Positions 36,326 through 44,598 of a stretch of 64,000 nt of DNA are shown piece by piece. Every line of letters starts with the position of its first letter. Position 1 is the first letter of the stretch. Source of the stretch: an uncultured Agathobacter sp. (GTDB lineage Bacteria > Bacillota > Clostridia > Lachnospirales > Lachnospiraceae). The notes under the pieces are model-generated. The model did no database searches. It saw only the letters and a list, made by a program, of their open reading frames with translations, and had not been told where the DNA came from. The position numbers were made by a program, and so were the translations under genes. The stretch spans positions 15,860-79,859 of the forward strand of contig CAKRNE010000012.1 in NCBI GenBank assembly GCA_934365945.1, given 5' to 3'.

Positions 36326-37111
36326 ATGATAATAGATAGAGAACGAGTAAAAAACACATTCGCAGAGTACACATCAGGATACAATACCACAGATCCAAAG
36401 ATTAAGCTCAAAATAGACCATACCTATAGAGTAGCAGAGCTTTGCGAGCTGATAGCAAGGGATTTAAAGCTTGATGAATATGAGACAGACGTGGCATGGC
36501 TCACAGGGATGCTGCATGATGTCGGAAGATTTGAACAGATTAAGCGATATAACACATTTAACGATGCACAGTCTGTCGATCATGCCAATTTTGGAGCAGA
36601 CCTGTTGTTTAAGGAAGGACTTATCGACACATATGTGGATGGATTTCATGATGATAAATACGGCACAATTGTTGAAAATGCGATAAGAAATCACAGTGCT
36701 TTCAGGATAGATGAGAGGCTCGATGATTATACGGTTATGTTTTGCAATATACTAAGGGATGCTGATAAGGTAGATATTTTCAGGGTAAATGTAGATACTC
36801 CGGCAGAGGATATATATAATGTGACGACGGAGGAACTGAGAAATTCGCAGGTAAGTCCTGAGGTTATGGCAGCCTTTGATGAGAGACATGCGGTACTTCG
36901 TTCCTGTAAAAAGACCGTGGTAGACCATGTGGCAGGGCACATTGCACTGACATTTGAGCTGGTTTATCCTATCAGTCTTCAGATAGCAAAGGAGCGTGGA
37001 TATCTTGACAAAATGATGGCATTTGAGTCGGATAATGAGGTTACAGGAAAGCAGTTTGAAGAGATAAGAGCGAAGCTAAACGAATATGTGGCGTCAGTCA
37101 GATCATTATAG
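36326..37111 (+). CDS. HD-domain phosphohydrolase
   Basis: A 261-aa protein with H32 in DHTYRVAELC and H64-D65 in GMLHDVGRFEQ, an HD metal site. Further D and H residues in DILRDADKVDIFRV-like context complete the fold. Phosphatase activity is likely but the substrate is unknown. The start at 36326, eight bases after GAAAGGA, is preferred to an in-frame ATG at 36263 inside the preceding gene. Confidence 0.8.
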   Translation: MIIDRERVKNTFAEYTSGYNTTDPKIKLKIDHTYRVAELCELIARDLKLDEYETDVAWLTGMLHDVGRFEQIKRYNTFNDAQSVDHANFGADLLFKEGLIDTYVDGFHDDKYGTIVENAIRNHSAFRIDERLDDYTVMFCNILRDADKVDIFRVNVDTPAEDIYNVTTEELRNSQVSPEVMAAFDERHAVLRSCKKTVVDHVAGHIALTFELVYPISLQIAKERGYLDKMMAFESDNEVTGKQFEEIRAKLNEYVASVRSL

Positions 37112-37142
37112 TGATTAATATAGGGGAGATGGAAGGAGACTT

Positions 37143-37577
37143 ATGATTACAAAACAGGCAACAGAGCAGGAATTTGAACAGGCATTTTATTTTATTGAAA
37201 GACTGTGGGATTATAATGTTTATGACAAGGAAGCTGTCAGAAACGTCTATAAGGAAATCCTTGCAGATGAAAATAGTTTTGCATTTTTCTTGTGTGACGA
37301 AAACGGAGATTATTGCGGTTTTTGCCATGGAAGCTTCTTTTTAACATTCTGGATGTCGGGCATGACATGTTATCTTGCAAGTATTATCACAGATGAGAAA
37401 TATAGGGGAAAGGGATATGGCAGGCTGATGGTTGATCATGTGAAGAAGCTTGCCAAAGCGCGTGGCTGCAAGGCAATCATATTGGATTCAGGTATGCCTC
37501 GAAAAGCTGCACATGCATTTTATGAGAAGTATGGATTTGAGAAAAGCTGTTATGGGTTTGAGTTGTTTTTGGAATAG
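37143..37577 (+). CDS. GNAT-family N-acetyltransferase
   Basis: A 144-aa acetyltransferase with the acetyl-CoA loop RGKGYGRLMV (about 86-95), preceded by the strand LASIITDEKY and followed by the AHAFYEKYGFE motif. The acceptor is unknown. GAAGGAG precedes the ATG. It lies 31 bases after the HD gene and is probably co-transcribed. Confidence 0.85.
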   Translation: MITKQATEQEFEQAFYFIERLWDYNVYDKEAVRNVYKEILADENSFAFFLCDENGDYCGFCHGSFFLTFWMSGMTCYLASIITDEKYRGKGYGRLMVDHVKKLAKARGCKAIILDSGMPRKAAHAFYEKYGFEKSCYGFELFLE

Positions 37578-37943
37578 CAGGTAGCTGAAATATAAAAATA
37601 TAATGACAAGCTTACTTCTCTGTGCTACAATCAACTCAAAGCATTATATTTCTGTAAATACGACACCACAGCATATTTTTCCGGTGCGTATCACTTTGAA
37701 GAGGGCAGACCACTTCGCATTTTTCGACAAAGACATGGAAATTTTCAATGCTTTATGTTACCAGTTAATAGCAGGAAAATTGAAATGTCAGATGTGAAAA
37801 CATTGCAAAAAAAGCGGGGTGCGGGGATTTTGCCGGCTTTTATATAAGTGATTATTGTACACATCATATATGTGGAAAGCATAAGTATACAGTATTTTTA
37901 TTCGACTTCAAATTTCCTGCTCACACAAAAAGAGGAGGTTAAT
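37578..37943. other. Gene-free gap before the Rpn gene
   Basis: 366 bases without a convincing gene. A 64-codon frame at 37603 lacks a ribosome site and any family look. Near 37812-37843, AAAAGC..GG and CC..GCTTTT give a weak hairpin that might end the preceding transcript. I see no clear promoter. Confidence 0.4.
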
Positions 37944-38900
37944 TTGGGTACAAAGGACTCGAAGGCAAAGGAGTATTTGTCAGATAATACGAGGTTCAGT
38001 GAAATCTGCAATTATGTATTGTTTGACGGAGAGAAGGTTATCAAACCGGAGAATTTAAAGGAATGCGACACCACAGAGGTGTTATCTGTTTTCGGTATTG
38101 ATAAGAAGCAGATTGTTAAGCAGAAATGGAGAGATTTGTTAAAGGGTGTGTCTGTAAAATATACAGAATCAGTATACATCGTACTGATGGGGATAGAGGC
38201 ACAGACAGATGTTCATTATTCGATGCCGGTTAAGACCATGATTTATGATGCCATGAATTATGGAGAACAGGTCAACGAGGCGAAGAAGCAACATCAGAAA
38301 AACAAAGATTATAAATCATCAGATGAGTTTTTATCAGGGTTTACACTTGAGGATAGGCTGACACCGGTGATTACAATTACATTATATCTTGGAACAAAAA
38401 ACTGGGATGGTCCAAGAAGCCTTGTAGAGATGATGCCACATATGGATGAAAGAATACTCCCATTCATCAACGATTACCGGATTAATTTGCTGAATCCGTT
38501 GGAGATTACAGACTTTTCAAGGTTCGAGACAGGACTCAGACCGTTGTTTGAGTTGTTGAAAAATGCGTCAGATGAGGAAAAACTGAATGATTTAATTACA
38601 AACGACGAATCCTTTACAAGGGTTGACGTTGAGACAGTAGCAGCTATCAATCTATTTGTAGGAACTGACATTAAGTATGATGAAAAGGAAGAGGTGGTAA
38701 ATATGTGTAAGGCATGGGATGATCATAAAAAGCTTGGCATTCAGGAGGGTATGAAGCAAGGAAGATGTCTTGAAGTATATTCGCTTGTTCAAGATGGTAT
38801 ATTAGACCCAGAGGTAGGCGCAAGGAGAGTGAGTATGTCATTAGATGACTTCGCAGACGCAATGAAAAAAGCAGGTTATAAAATTCCCGAATTGGTGTAG
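37944..38900 (+). CDS. Rpn-family PD-(D/E)XK nuclease / putative transposase-like protein
   Basis: A 318-aa protein. The N-terminal YLSDNTRFSEICNYVLFDGEKVIKP, the middle LMGIEAQTDVHYSMPVKTMIYDAM (catalytic E-x-Q strand) and ITLYLGTKNWDGPRSL match Rpn-type nucleases, which promote recombination in enterics. A short C-terminal module (GMKQGRCLEVYSLVQDGILDPE) is also typical. The start is TTG 37944, five bases after AGGAGG; upstream in-frame ATG at 37848 lacks a ribosome site. A 53-base fragment of the same gene lies at 39626-39678. Confidence 0.82.
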   Translation: MGTKDSKAKEYLSDNTRFSEICNYVLFDGEKVIKPENLKECDTTEVLSVFGIDKKQIVKQKWRDLLKGVSVKYTESVYIVLMGIEAQTDVHYSMPVKTMIYDAMNYGEQVNEAKKQHQKNKDYKSSDEFLSGFTLEDRLTPVITITLYLGTKNWDGPRSLVEMMPHMDERILPFINDYRINLLNPLEITDFSRFETGLRPLFELLKNASDEEKLNDLITNDESFTRVDVETVAAINLFVGTDIKYDEKEEVVNMCKAWDDHKKLGIQEGMKQGRCLEVYSLVQDGILDPEVGARRVSMSLDDFADAMKKAGYKIPELV

Positions 38901-38925
38901 TATAATAGATTAAAAGTATAACAGA

Positions 38926-39047
38926 AATTGCCCCAGCCGATGTGTGTTGGGACATGATTTTTATATGACAGGGAAAGCAGATGTATATTGTATCTGTATA
39001 TTTTGCCATGCAGGTGCTTAATAGATATTTGCAGGAATTTATTTTAA
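38926..39047 (+). pseudogene. Decayed copy of the terminator and 2H phosphoesterase gene start/middle
   Basis: The first 82 bases match 35698-35780 closely, including the terminator hairpin, the ribosome site and the first eight codons. The match then jumps to about 36008-36042 (GGTGCTTAATAGATATTT), so some 230 bases are deleted and the frame is lost. It ends just before the next GNAT gene. Confidence 0.8.
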
Positions 39048-39066
39048 ATATGAAAAGGAATAATTG

Positions 39067-39621
39067 ATGAATTATATAGGTACACAGAATTTTGAAACAA
39101 AACGATGCATTTTACGAAGAATCAAACTATCAGATTATACTATGATGTATGAAAATTGGGCTAAGTATGATGAAGTTTGCAGATACTATCCATTTAATCC
39201 TGTTGCTGATATAGAAATATATAGGGACAAGGTAAAACATTGGATATCTAATTATGAGTCGGGTTCATATTTTCATTGGGTAGTTGAGTGGAAAGAAACG
39301 GGAGAATTGATAGGAACAATTAATTTGGGAAATGTGGAAGAAACATGTCATATGTGTGATACATGTTATATGCTGTCTCCCGGATTTTGGAATAAAGGCA
39401 TTATGACAGAAGTATTGGAGGCTGTCTTAGATTATGCCTTTGATAGAGTTGGATTTAACAGAGTTCAGGCAGAAGTATTCTATGGAAATGATGCTTCTTC
39501 TGCAGTATTAAAGAAATGCGGCATGGTGTTAGAAGGCGTGGCCAGACAAAAATACTATAAAAATGGTGAGTATATCGATACCGCTTTATGGGCAATTATT
39601 GCAGGTGATAGGTTATATTGA
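39067..39621 (+). CDS. GNAT-family N-acetyltransferase, RimJ/RimL-like
   Basis: A 184-aa acetyltransferase of the Acetyltransf_3 type: TKRCILRRIKLSDY at the start, GELIGTINLG, then GIMTEVLEAVLDYAF and NDASSAVLKKCGM. Protein N-terminal or small-molecule acetylation is possible. ATG 39067, seven bases after AAAAGGAA, is preferred to TTG 39064. It is flanked on both sides by gene fragments, so it sits in a rearranged patch. Confidence 0.83.
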   Translation: MNYIGTQNFETKRCILRRIKLSDYTMMYENWAKYDEVCRYYPFNPVADIEIYRDKVKHWISNYESGSYFHWVVEWKETGELIGTINLGNVEETCHMCDTCYMLSPGFWNKGIMTEVLEAVLDYAFDRVGFNRVQAEVFYGNDASSAVLKKCGMVLEGVARQKYYKNGEYIDTALWAIIAGDRLY

Positions 39622-39625
39622 GACA

Positions 39626-39678
39626 GGAACTGACATTAAGGATAAAAAGGAAAAGGTGCTAAATATGTGTAAGGCATG
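39626..39678 (+). pseudogene. Fragment of the Rpn-family gene
   Basis: GGAACTGACATTAAG and the following bases to GTGTAAGGCATG match 38661-38717 of the intact Rpn gene with a few changes and a three-base deletion. No start, stop or reading frame of its own is kept. Confidence 0.8.
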
Positions 39679-39751
39679 TAACAAGGTATGCAACATAGAT
39701 AGCTTGGATTGATTTTTACACAAAAAATACAAAAAAATACAATTTATCCGG

Positions 39752-39780
39752 TTGACCGAATGATACTTTTGTCATATAAT
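39752..39780 (+). promoter_or_regulatory. Sigma-A promoter for fprA
   Basis: TTGACC (39752-39757) and TATAAT (39775-39780) with a 17-base spacer, 61 bases before the fprA ATG. Confidence 0.85.
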
Positions 39781-39841
39781 CTAATCAAAAATAGTAATAA
39801 TTACTAATTTAAGTGGAGATTATTAGCAGGAGGTACCTATC

Positions 39842-40999
39842 ATGGACAAGAAGATTACAGACAGCATTATTTACATCGGTGTGGACGACAAGGATATTGA
39901 TTTATTTGAGAGCCAGTATGTTGTTCCAAACGGTGTTTCATACAACTCATATGTGATTATGGATGACAAAATTGCAATCATGGATACAGCAGATGCAAGA
40001 GTTACGGATAAATGGTTTGCCAATTTGAGAGAGGCGCTCGGTGACAGAAAGCCGGATTATCTCGTTGTTTCCCATTTGGAGCCGGATCATGCTTCCAATA
40101 TCCAGAAGGTTGCAGAGGCATATCCTGATATGCAGATTGTAGGTAATGCAAAGACCTTTAACATGATGGGACAGTTTTTCGATATAGATTTAACTGACAG
40201 AAAGGTTGTTGTGGCAGAGGGAGATAAGCTTTCTCTTGGAAAGCATGAGCTTACATTCGTCATGGCTCCTATGGTTCACTGGCCGGAGGTTATGATGGAG
40301 TACGAGTCAACAGATAAGGTGCTTTTCTCAGCAGACGGCTTTGGCAAGTTTGGTGCACTCGACACTGATGAGGACTGGACATGTGAGGCAAGACGCTATT
40401 ACTTCAATATTGTTGGAAAGTATGGTGCTCAGGTACAGGCAGTTCTCAAAAAGGCAGCAGGGCTTGACATTGAAAAGATTTGTCCTCTTCACGGACCGAT
40501 TCTCACAGAGAACCTTGGCTTCTACATCGACAAATACAATACATGGAGCAGCTATCAGCCTGAGGATGACGGAATCCTTGTGGCATGTGCTTCTATTCAC
40601 GGAAATACAAAGAAAGCAGCAGAGCTTTTAGCAGAAAAGCTCAAGGCTACAGGCGTAAAGGTTGCATTTACAGACCTTTGCAGGGATGATATGGCAGAGG
40701 CTGTTGAGGATGCATTCAGATACGACAGACTTGTGCTCTGCGCATGCACATATGATGGAGGCATTTTCCCACCAATGGAGGATTTCTTACATCATCTCAA
40801 GGCAAAGGCTTATCAGAATCGTAAGATTGCTTTCATGGAAAACGGTTCATGGGCTCCTACAGCAGCACGCCAGATGAAGGCTATTGTTGAGGGCTTCAAG
40901 AATATTGAGTGTGTTGAGCCGGTTGTTACAATTAAATCTACTCTCAATGATGCATCTGAAAAGCAGATGGATGAGCTTGTTGCAGCACTTACCAAATAG
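39842..40999 (+). CDS. fprA: Flavodiiron protein FprA (A-type flavoprotein)
   Basis: A 385-aa cytosolic enzyme that reduces oxygen (or NO) to protect anaerobes. The N-terminal beta-lactamase-like domain has the diiron motif H78-x-E80-x-D82-H83 (HLEPDH), with further ligands in MVHWPE and SADGFG. The C-terminal flavodoxin domain starts near residue 252 (ACASIHGNTKKAAELL). AGGAGGT lies eight bases before the ATG. It has its own strong promoter and terminator, so it is a single-gene unit. Preference for oxygen or NO is not decided by sequence. Confidence 0.92.
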   Translation: MDKKITDSIIYIGVDDKDIDLFESQYVVPNGVSYNSYVIMDDKIAIMDTADARVTDKWFANLREALGDRKPDYLVVSHLEPDHASNIQKVAEAYPDMQIVGNAKTFNMMGQFFDIDLTDRKVVVAEGDKLSLGKHELTFVMAPMVHWPEVMMEYESTDKVLFSADGFGKFGALDTDEDWTCEARRYYFNIVGKYGAQVQAVLKKAAGLDIEKICPLHGPILTENLGFYIDKYNTWSSYQPEDDGILVACASIHGNTKKAAELLAEKLKATGVKVAFTDLCRDDMAEAVEDAFRYDRLVLCACTYDGGIFPPMEDFLHHLKAKAYQNRKIAFMENGSWAPTAARQMKAIVEGFKNIECVEPVVTIKSTLNDASEKQMDELVAALTK

Positions 41000-41012
41000 A
41001 ATAATTCAGAAG

Positions 41013-41083
41013 ACATGGATTAGATAACATGGATTAGATAACATGGATTAGATGGCATAGCTTAGACGGCATAGTTTAATACG
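41013..41083. repeat. Degenerate 14-base tandem repeat (about five units)
   Basis: Three near-exact ACATGGATTAGATA units (41013-41054) are followed by GCATAGCTTAGACG and GCATAGTTTAATACG, degraded copies of the same unit. It lies between fprA and its terminator. Confidence 0.8.
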
Positions 41084-41108
41084 GTATAGTATATATGGAT
41101 CAATGAAG

Positions 41109-41133
41109 ACCCGGACGTTTGTCCGGGTTTTTA
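41109..41133 (+). terminator. Intrinsic terminator after fprA
   Basis: ACCCGGAC and GTCCGGGT pair perfectly around GTTT, followed by a T-run. Confidence 0.92.
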
Positions 41134-41227
41134 TGTTAAAGGTAATTATATAAAAGTATATATAAATGTGGTATCATACAATCAAATACAAAGCCATAAT
41201 AGTAAAATATCAAAAGAGGTAAAATAT

Positions 41228-42856
41228 ATGCAGCAGCGAATTACCATAAACCTTAATACAGATAGCAAAACAGCCGGCAACCACACTATTCTTGAATACT
41301 GCCGCAGTCACGGCATTGCAGGGATAGAAACACCGTGCGGTGGAAAAGGTACCTGTGGTAAATGCAAGGTGACGGTGACAAAACCATACTATAAGGAAGT
41401 GTTGGCATGTCAAACAAAGATTTGTGACGGCATGGAAATTATTGTTGGGAGAAAAGAAAGCACCGGAACCAAAGAAGACAGCATGGTTGTTCTGACAAAT
41501 GGAGGAAGCATATCGGAAAAATTTAATGAGCATGTAAATAGGAATGTTGTCTTGCAAGAAGATGCCGCGAATGAACCCGAAAAAGTCGAATCAAATGCCG
41601 GCACTCTGGCGGCCTGTGATATCGGAACCACAACAGTAGTCTGCTACCTGATTGATAAAGAGACCGGACAGATTATCTCAACCAGAAGCGGTGCCAATCC
41701 ACAGCGCAGCTTTGGCGCTGATGTGCTTTCCAGAATTGATGCGGCAGCGAGGACAGATGATAACGATAAAGTGAATGGCGGCCTGCAGATGATGCAGTCG
41801 CAGATAGTGTCTCTTTTAAACGGCTTCATATCAGATATGCTCACGGAATGTGGCAGAACTAAGGTCTGTCTGTTTTCAGTTGCCGGAAATACGGTTATGT
41901 GCCATCTGCTTATGGGAATTTCACCGGAAAAGCTTGGCAGGGCACCGTTTATGCCGGATGAATATTTTGGCAGAGCATTTAATCCTTTGGATATAGGACT
42001 TGAGAATTGTCAAACCATGATTATATTTCCGGCCGTATCAGGCTTTGTAGGCGGAGATATCACGGCGGGGATGATGGAAACAGTCAACTGCAGAAAGCTG
42101 ACACTTTATCTGGACATCGGAACAAACGGCGAGATGGCGCTTGGAAAAGGCGACAGATATGTGTGCTGTGCCACGGCGGCAGGACCTGCTTTTGAGGGTG
42201 CGCAGATTGAGATGGGCATGCCGGCGTCAAGGGGAGCAGTGGATAAGGTATGGCTGGAAGGGCGCAGAATTAAGTATTCGGTTATCGGAAATGACAGGCC
42301 TGTGGGACTGTGCGGTTCAGGGCTCATCGATTCGCTTGCCATTCTTCTGAAAGCCGGAATCATAGATGAAAACGGCACGATTTTAAGCGGACAGGAGCTT
42401 CCTATACTGTTTAGGTCGTATGTGTTTGAGGTGGAAGCGGAGGATGTCGCACAGAGCACAGAGTCCTCTCTTGCCGTTCATATTGCACCGGGAGTCTACA
42501 TTACGCAGGAGGATATCAGGAAGCTGCAGCTTGCGAAGGGCGCGATAGCGGCAGGAATAGAAGTGTTGTTTAAGGAATATGGCTGTAAGCCCTGTGATTT
42601 GGATATACTTACATTTGCAGGAGGCTTTGGAAACTATATTGACAAAGCAAGTGCGGCGGCAATAGGACTGTTTCCACCGGAGCTTTTGGACAGGGCTAAA
42701 GAAGTGGGAAATGCGGCAGGAAACGGAGCTGTTTCGGCAGCTTTATCGCAGGAAGCCTGGGAAAGAGCACTAGATATAAGCGGAGACATGCGTTATATCG
42801 AGCTCGCATCGTATCCGCATTTCAATGAAATGTATGTGGAGCATATGAATTTTTAA
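41228..42856 (+). CDS. RACo-like corrinoid-protein activator (2Fe-2S + ASKHA domains, DUF4445)
   Basis: A 542-aa protein. An N-terminal ferredoxin-like domain carries CGGKGTCGKCKV (about residues 38-49) and a fourth cysteine in LACQTKI. The C-terminal two-thirds is an ASKHA-type ATPase fold: ACDIGTTTVVCYLID, YLDIGTNGEMALG, ATAAGPAFEGAQIEMG and TFAGGFGNYID. Relatives reduce inactive Co(II) corrinoid proteins back to Co(I) using ATP. No corrinoid protein or methyltransferase gene is adjacent. The start at 41228, after AGAGGT, replaces a longer in-frame start at 41168. Confidence 0.87.
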   Translation: MQQRITINLNTDSKTAGNHTILEYCRSHGIAGIETPCGGKGTCGKCKVTVTKPYYKEVLACQTKICDGMEIIVGRKESTGTKEDSMVVLTNGGSISEKFNEHVNRNVVLQEDAANEPEKVESNAGTLAACDIGTTTVVCYLIDKETGQIISTRSGANPQRSFGADVLSRIDAAARTDDNDKVNGGLQMMQSQIVSLLNGFISDMLTECGRTKVCLFSVAGNTVMCHLLMGISPEKLGRAPFMPDEYFGRAFNPLDIGLENCQTMIIFPAVSGFVGGDITAGMMETVNCRKLTLYLDIGTNGEMALGKGDRYVCCATAAGPAFEGAQIEMGMPASRGAVDKVWLEGRRIKYSVIGNDRPVGLCGSGLIDSLAILLKAGIIDENGTILSGQELPILFRSYVFEVEAEDVAQSTESSLAVHIAPGVYITQEDIRKLQLAKGAIAAGIEVLFKEYGCKPCDLDILTFAGGFGNYIDKASAAAIGLFPPELLDRAKEVGNAAGNGAVSAALSQEAWERALDISGDMRYIELASYPHFNEMYVEHMNF

Positions 42857-42893
42857 ATAATAGTGTAAATATTCAAAAAGGAAAGGAGCTTCT

Positions 42894-43556
42894 ATGAGTA
42901 TATTTGACATAATAGGACCGGTGATGGTCGGTCCGTCAAGCTCTCACACTGCGGGAGCTGTGAGGATTGGATATATATGCTGCAAGCTGATGGATGAGCC
43001 TGTAAAGAGCGTGAAAATCGGGCTGTACGGCTCGTTTCTGGCGACAGGAAAGGGGCATGGCACTGACAGGGCGCTGGTTGCAGGACTTTTGGGTATGAAG
43101 CCGGATGATGGCAGAATCCCAAAAAGCTTTGAGATTGCCGCAAAAAAGGGAATGCAGTTTGAATTTTACGAGGCGAAGCTCACCGGGGCAAACCCCAACA
43201 CTGCAGTTTTAAATATGACGGGAGAAAGTGGCAGAGAGCTGGAGATTGTTGCAGAGTCGATAGGCGGAGGCAGGATTAAAATCAGAAAAATAGACGGTCT
43301 TGATGCCAATTTTTCAGGAGATTATCCTACACTCGTGGTTCACAACGTGGATGAACCGGGGCATATTGCGATGATGACGGAAATCCTTCGTGAGCAGAAG
43401 GTAAATATTGCAACCATGCAGCTTTACAGGGAGTGCCCAGGAGGAATGGCGGTTACGGTTATAGAGTGTGACCAGAAGATTCCGAAGGCTGCACTTACAG
43501 GGCTTGAACATGCTCATGGCATCATAAAGGTTACGTATTGTGACTGTGGCGATTAA
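42894..43556 (+). CDS. sdaAB: L-serine dehydratase, iron-sulfur-dependent, beta subunit
   Basis: A 220-aa subunit of the oxygen-sensitive 4Fe-4S enzyme that converts serine to pyruvate and ammonia. FDIIGPVMVGPSSSHTAGA opens it, and the C-terminal third is an ACT domain (LVVHNVDEPGHIAMMTEIL), likely binding serine. GGAAAGGAG precedes the ATG. The alpha subunit follows after 12 bases. Confidence 0.93.
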   Translation: MSIFDIIGPVMVGPSSSHTAGAVRIGYICCKLMDEPVKSVKIGLYGSFLATGKGHGTDRALVAGLLGMKPDDGRIPKSFEIAAKKGMQFEFYEAKLTGANPNTAVLNMTGESGRELEIVAESIGGGRIKIRKIDGLDANFSGDYPTLVVHNVDEPGHIAMMTEILREQKVNIATMQLYRECPGGMAVTVIECDQKIPKAALTGLEHAHGIIKVTYCDCGD

Positions 43557-43568
43557 GGAGGACAAGAA

Positions 43569-44477
43569 ATGGCATTTTCTTCAATGGCAGATATAGAAAA
43601 ATATATGAGTGAGCACAATTGTCATTTTTACGAGGCAATACTGCACGAGGAGGCGAGGGATTCGCTGACTGATGAGCAGAGTATCTTTGATAAAATGACG
43701 TCGATGTACAGAGTGATGAAGGTGGCTGACAGTGACTATGATGAGAAGCATAAGTCGCACAGTGGTCTCTCCGGCGGCAATGGAGCCAAAATGCAAAAAT
43801 ATGCCGATGATTTTAGCGTTGAGCAGAAAAAAGGCGCGCTGTGCGGTGAGTTTGGTTCACATGTCATGGCAACGGCGATCAAGATGGCTGAGAGCAATGC
43901 CTGCATGAAGAGGATAGTAGCTTCTCCTACAGCAGGCTCATGCGGCGTAGTTCCGGCAGTGCTCATTAACTATGAGAACTTTTACGAAAAAACAGATGAT
44001 TTTATATCTGATAATGGCGGTAAAAGAACTGAAAAGCGCATGACAGAAGCACTCTTAGTTGCAGCAGGCATAGGCAATGTCATAGCGCAAAGAGCCAGTA
44101 TTTCAGGTGCAGCCGGAGGCTGTCAGGCGGAGATAGGCACATCGAGTGCTATGGCGGCCGGAGCTTTGGCATATCTGCGCGGCGGTGATGAATATATTTC
44201 AGATGCCGCGGCGCTTGCGCTTAAAAATATGCTTGGCCTTGCATGTGATCCGGTTGCCGGGCTTGTCGAGGTGCCCTGTGTCAAGAGAAATGCATCCGGA
44301 GCCATGAATGCGCTCTGTGCGGCAGATATGGCTCTTGCAGGCATAAAGAGCTTCATATGCGCGGATGAGGTATTTGATGCGATGAGGGAAATTGGAGAGC
44401 TCATGAGCAGGGAACTCAAGGAAACCGGAAAGGGTGGACTGGCCGTCACACCGACGGCATGCCGCCTGAAGCTGTAA
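43569..44477 (+). CDS. sdaAA: L-serine dehydratase, iron-sulfur-dependent, alpha subunit
   Basis: A 302-aa catalytic subunit. Conserved cysteines in TAGSCGVVPA, AAGGCQAEIG, GLACDPVAG and VPCVKRNA give the 4Fe-4S ligands and nearby residues. Two-subunit form typical of Firmicutes. AAGGAGG precedes the ATG. With the pyruvate kinase gene downstream it fits amino acid and sugar catabolism to pyruvate, though those two genes are separately controlled. Confidence 0.93.
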   Translation: MAFSSMADIEKYMSEHNCHFYEAILHEEARDSLTDEQSIFDKMTSMYRVMKVADSDYDEKHKSHSGLSGGNGAKMQKYADDFSVEQKKGALCGEFGSHVMATAIKMAESNACMKRIVASPTAGSCGVVPAVLINYENFYEKTDDFISDNGGKRTEKRMTEALLVAAGIGNVIAQRASISGAAGGCQAEIGTSSAMAAGALAYLRGGDEYISDAAALALKNMLGLACDPVAGLVEVPCVKRNASGAMNALCAADMALAGIKSFICADEVFDAMREIGELMSRELKETGKGGLAVTPTACRLKL

Positions 44478-44598
44478 AATAAATGAAAAATATATATTTT
44501 TACTTTATTGTTGAAGAAAATTGTCATATAATGACATCGGGTGAGATTATATTTTAAAAGAAAAGCTGATAGGGTAATCAGCATCAGGAGGAATATCA

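Noticed and set aside
37603..37797. 64-codon open frame
   Set aside because: No ribosome site, no family look, and placed in a gap with no coding bias.
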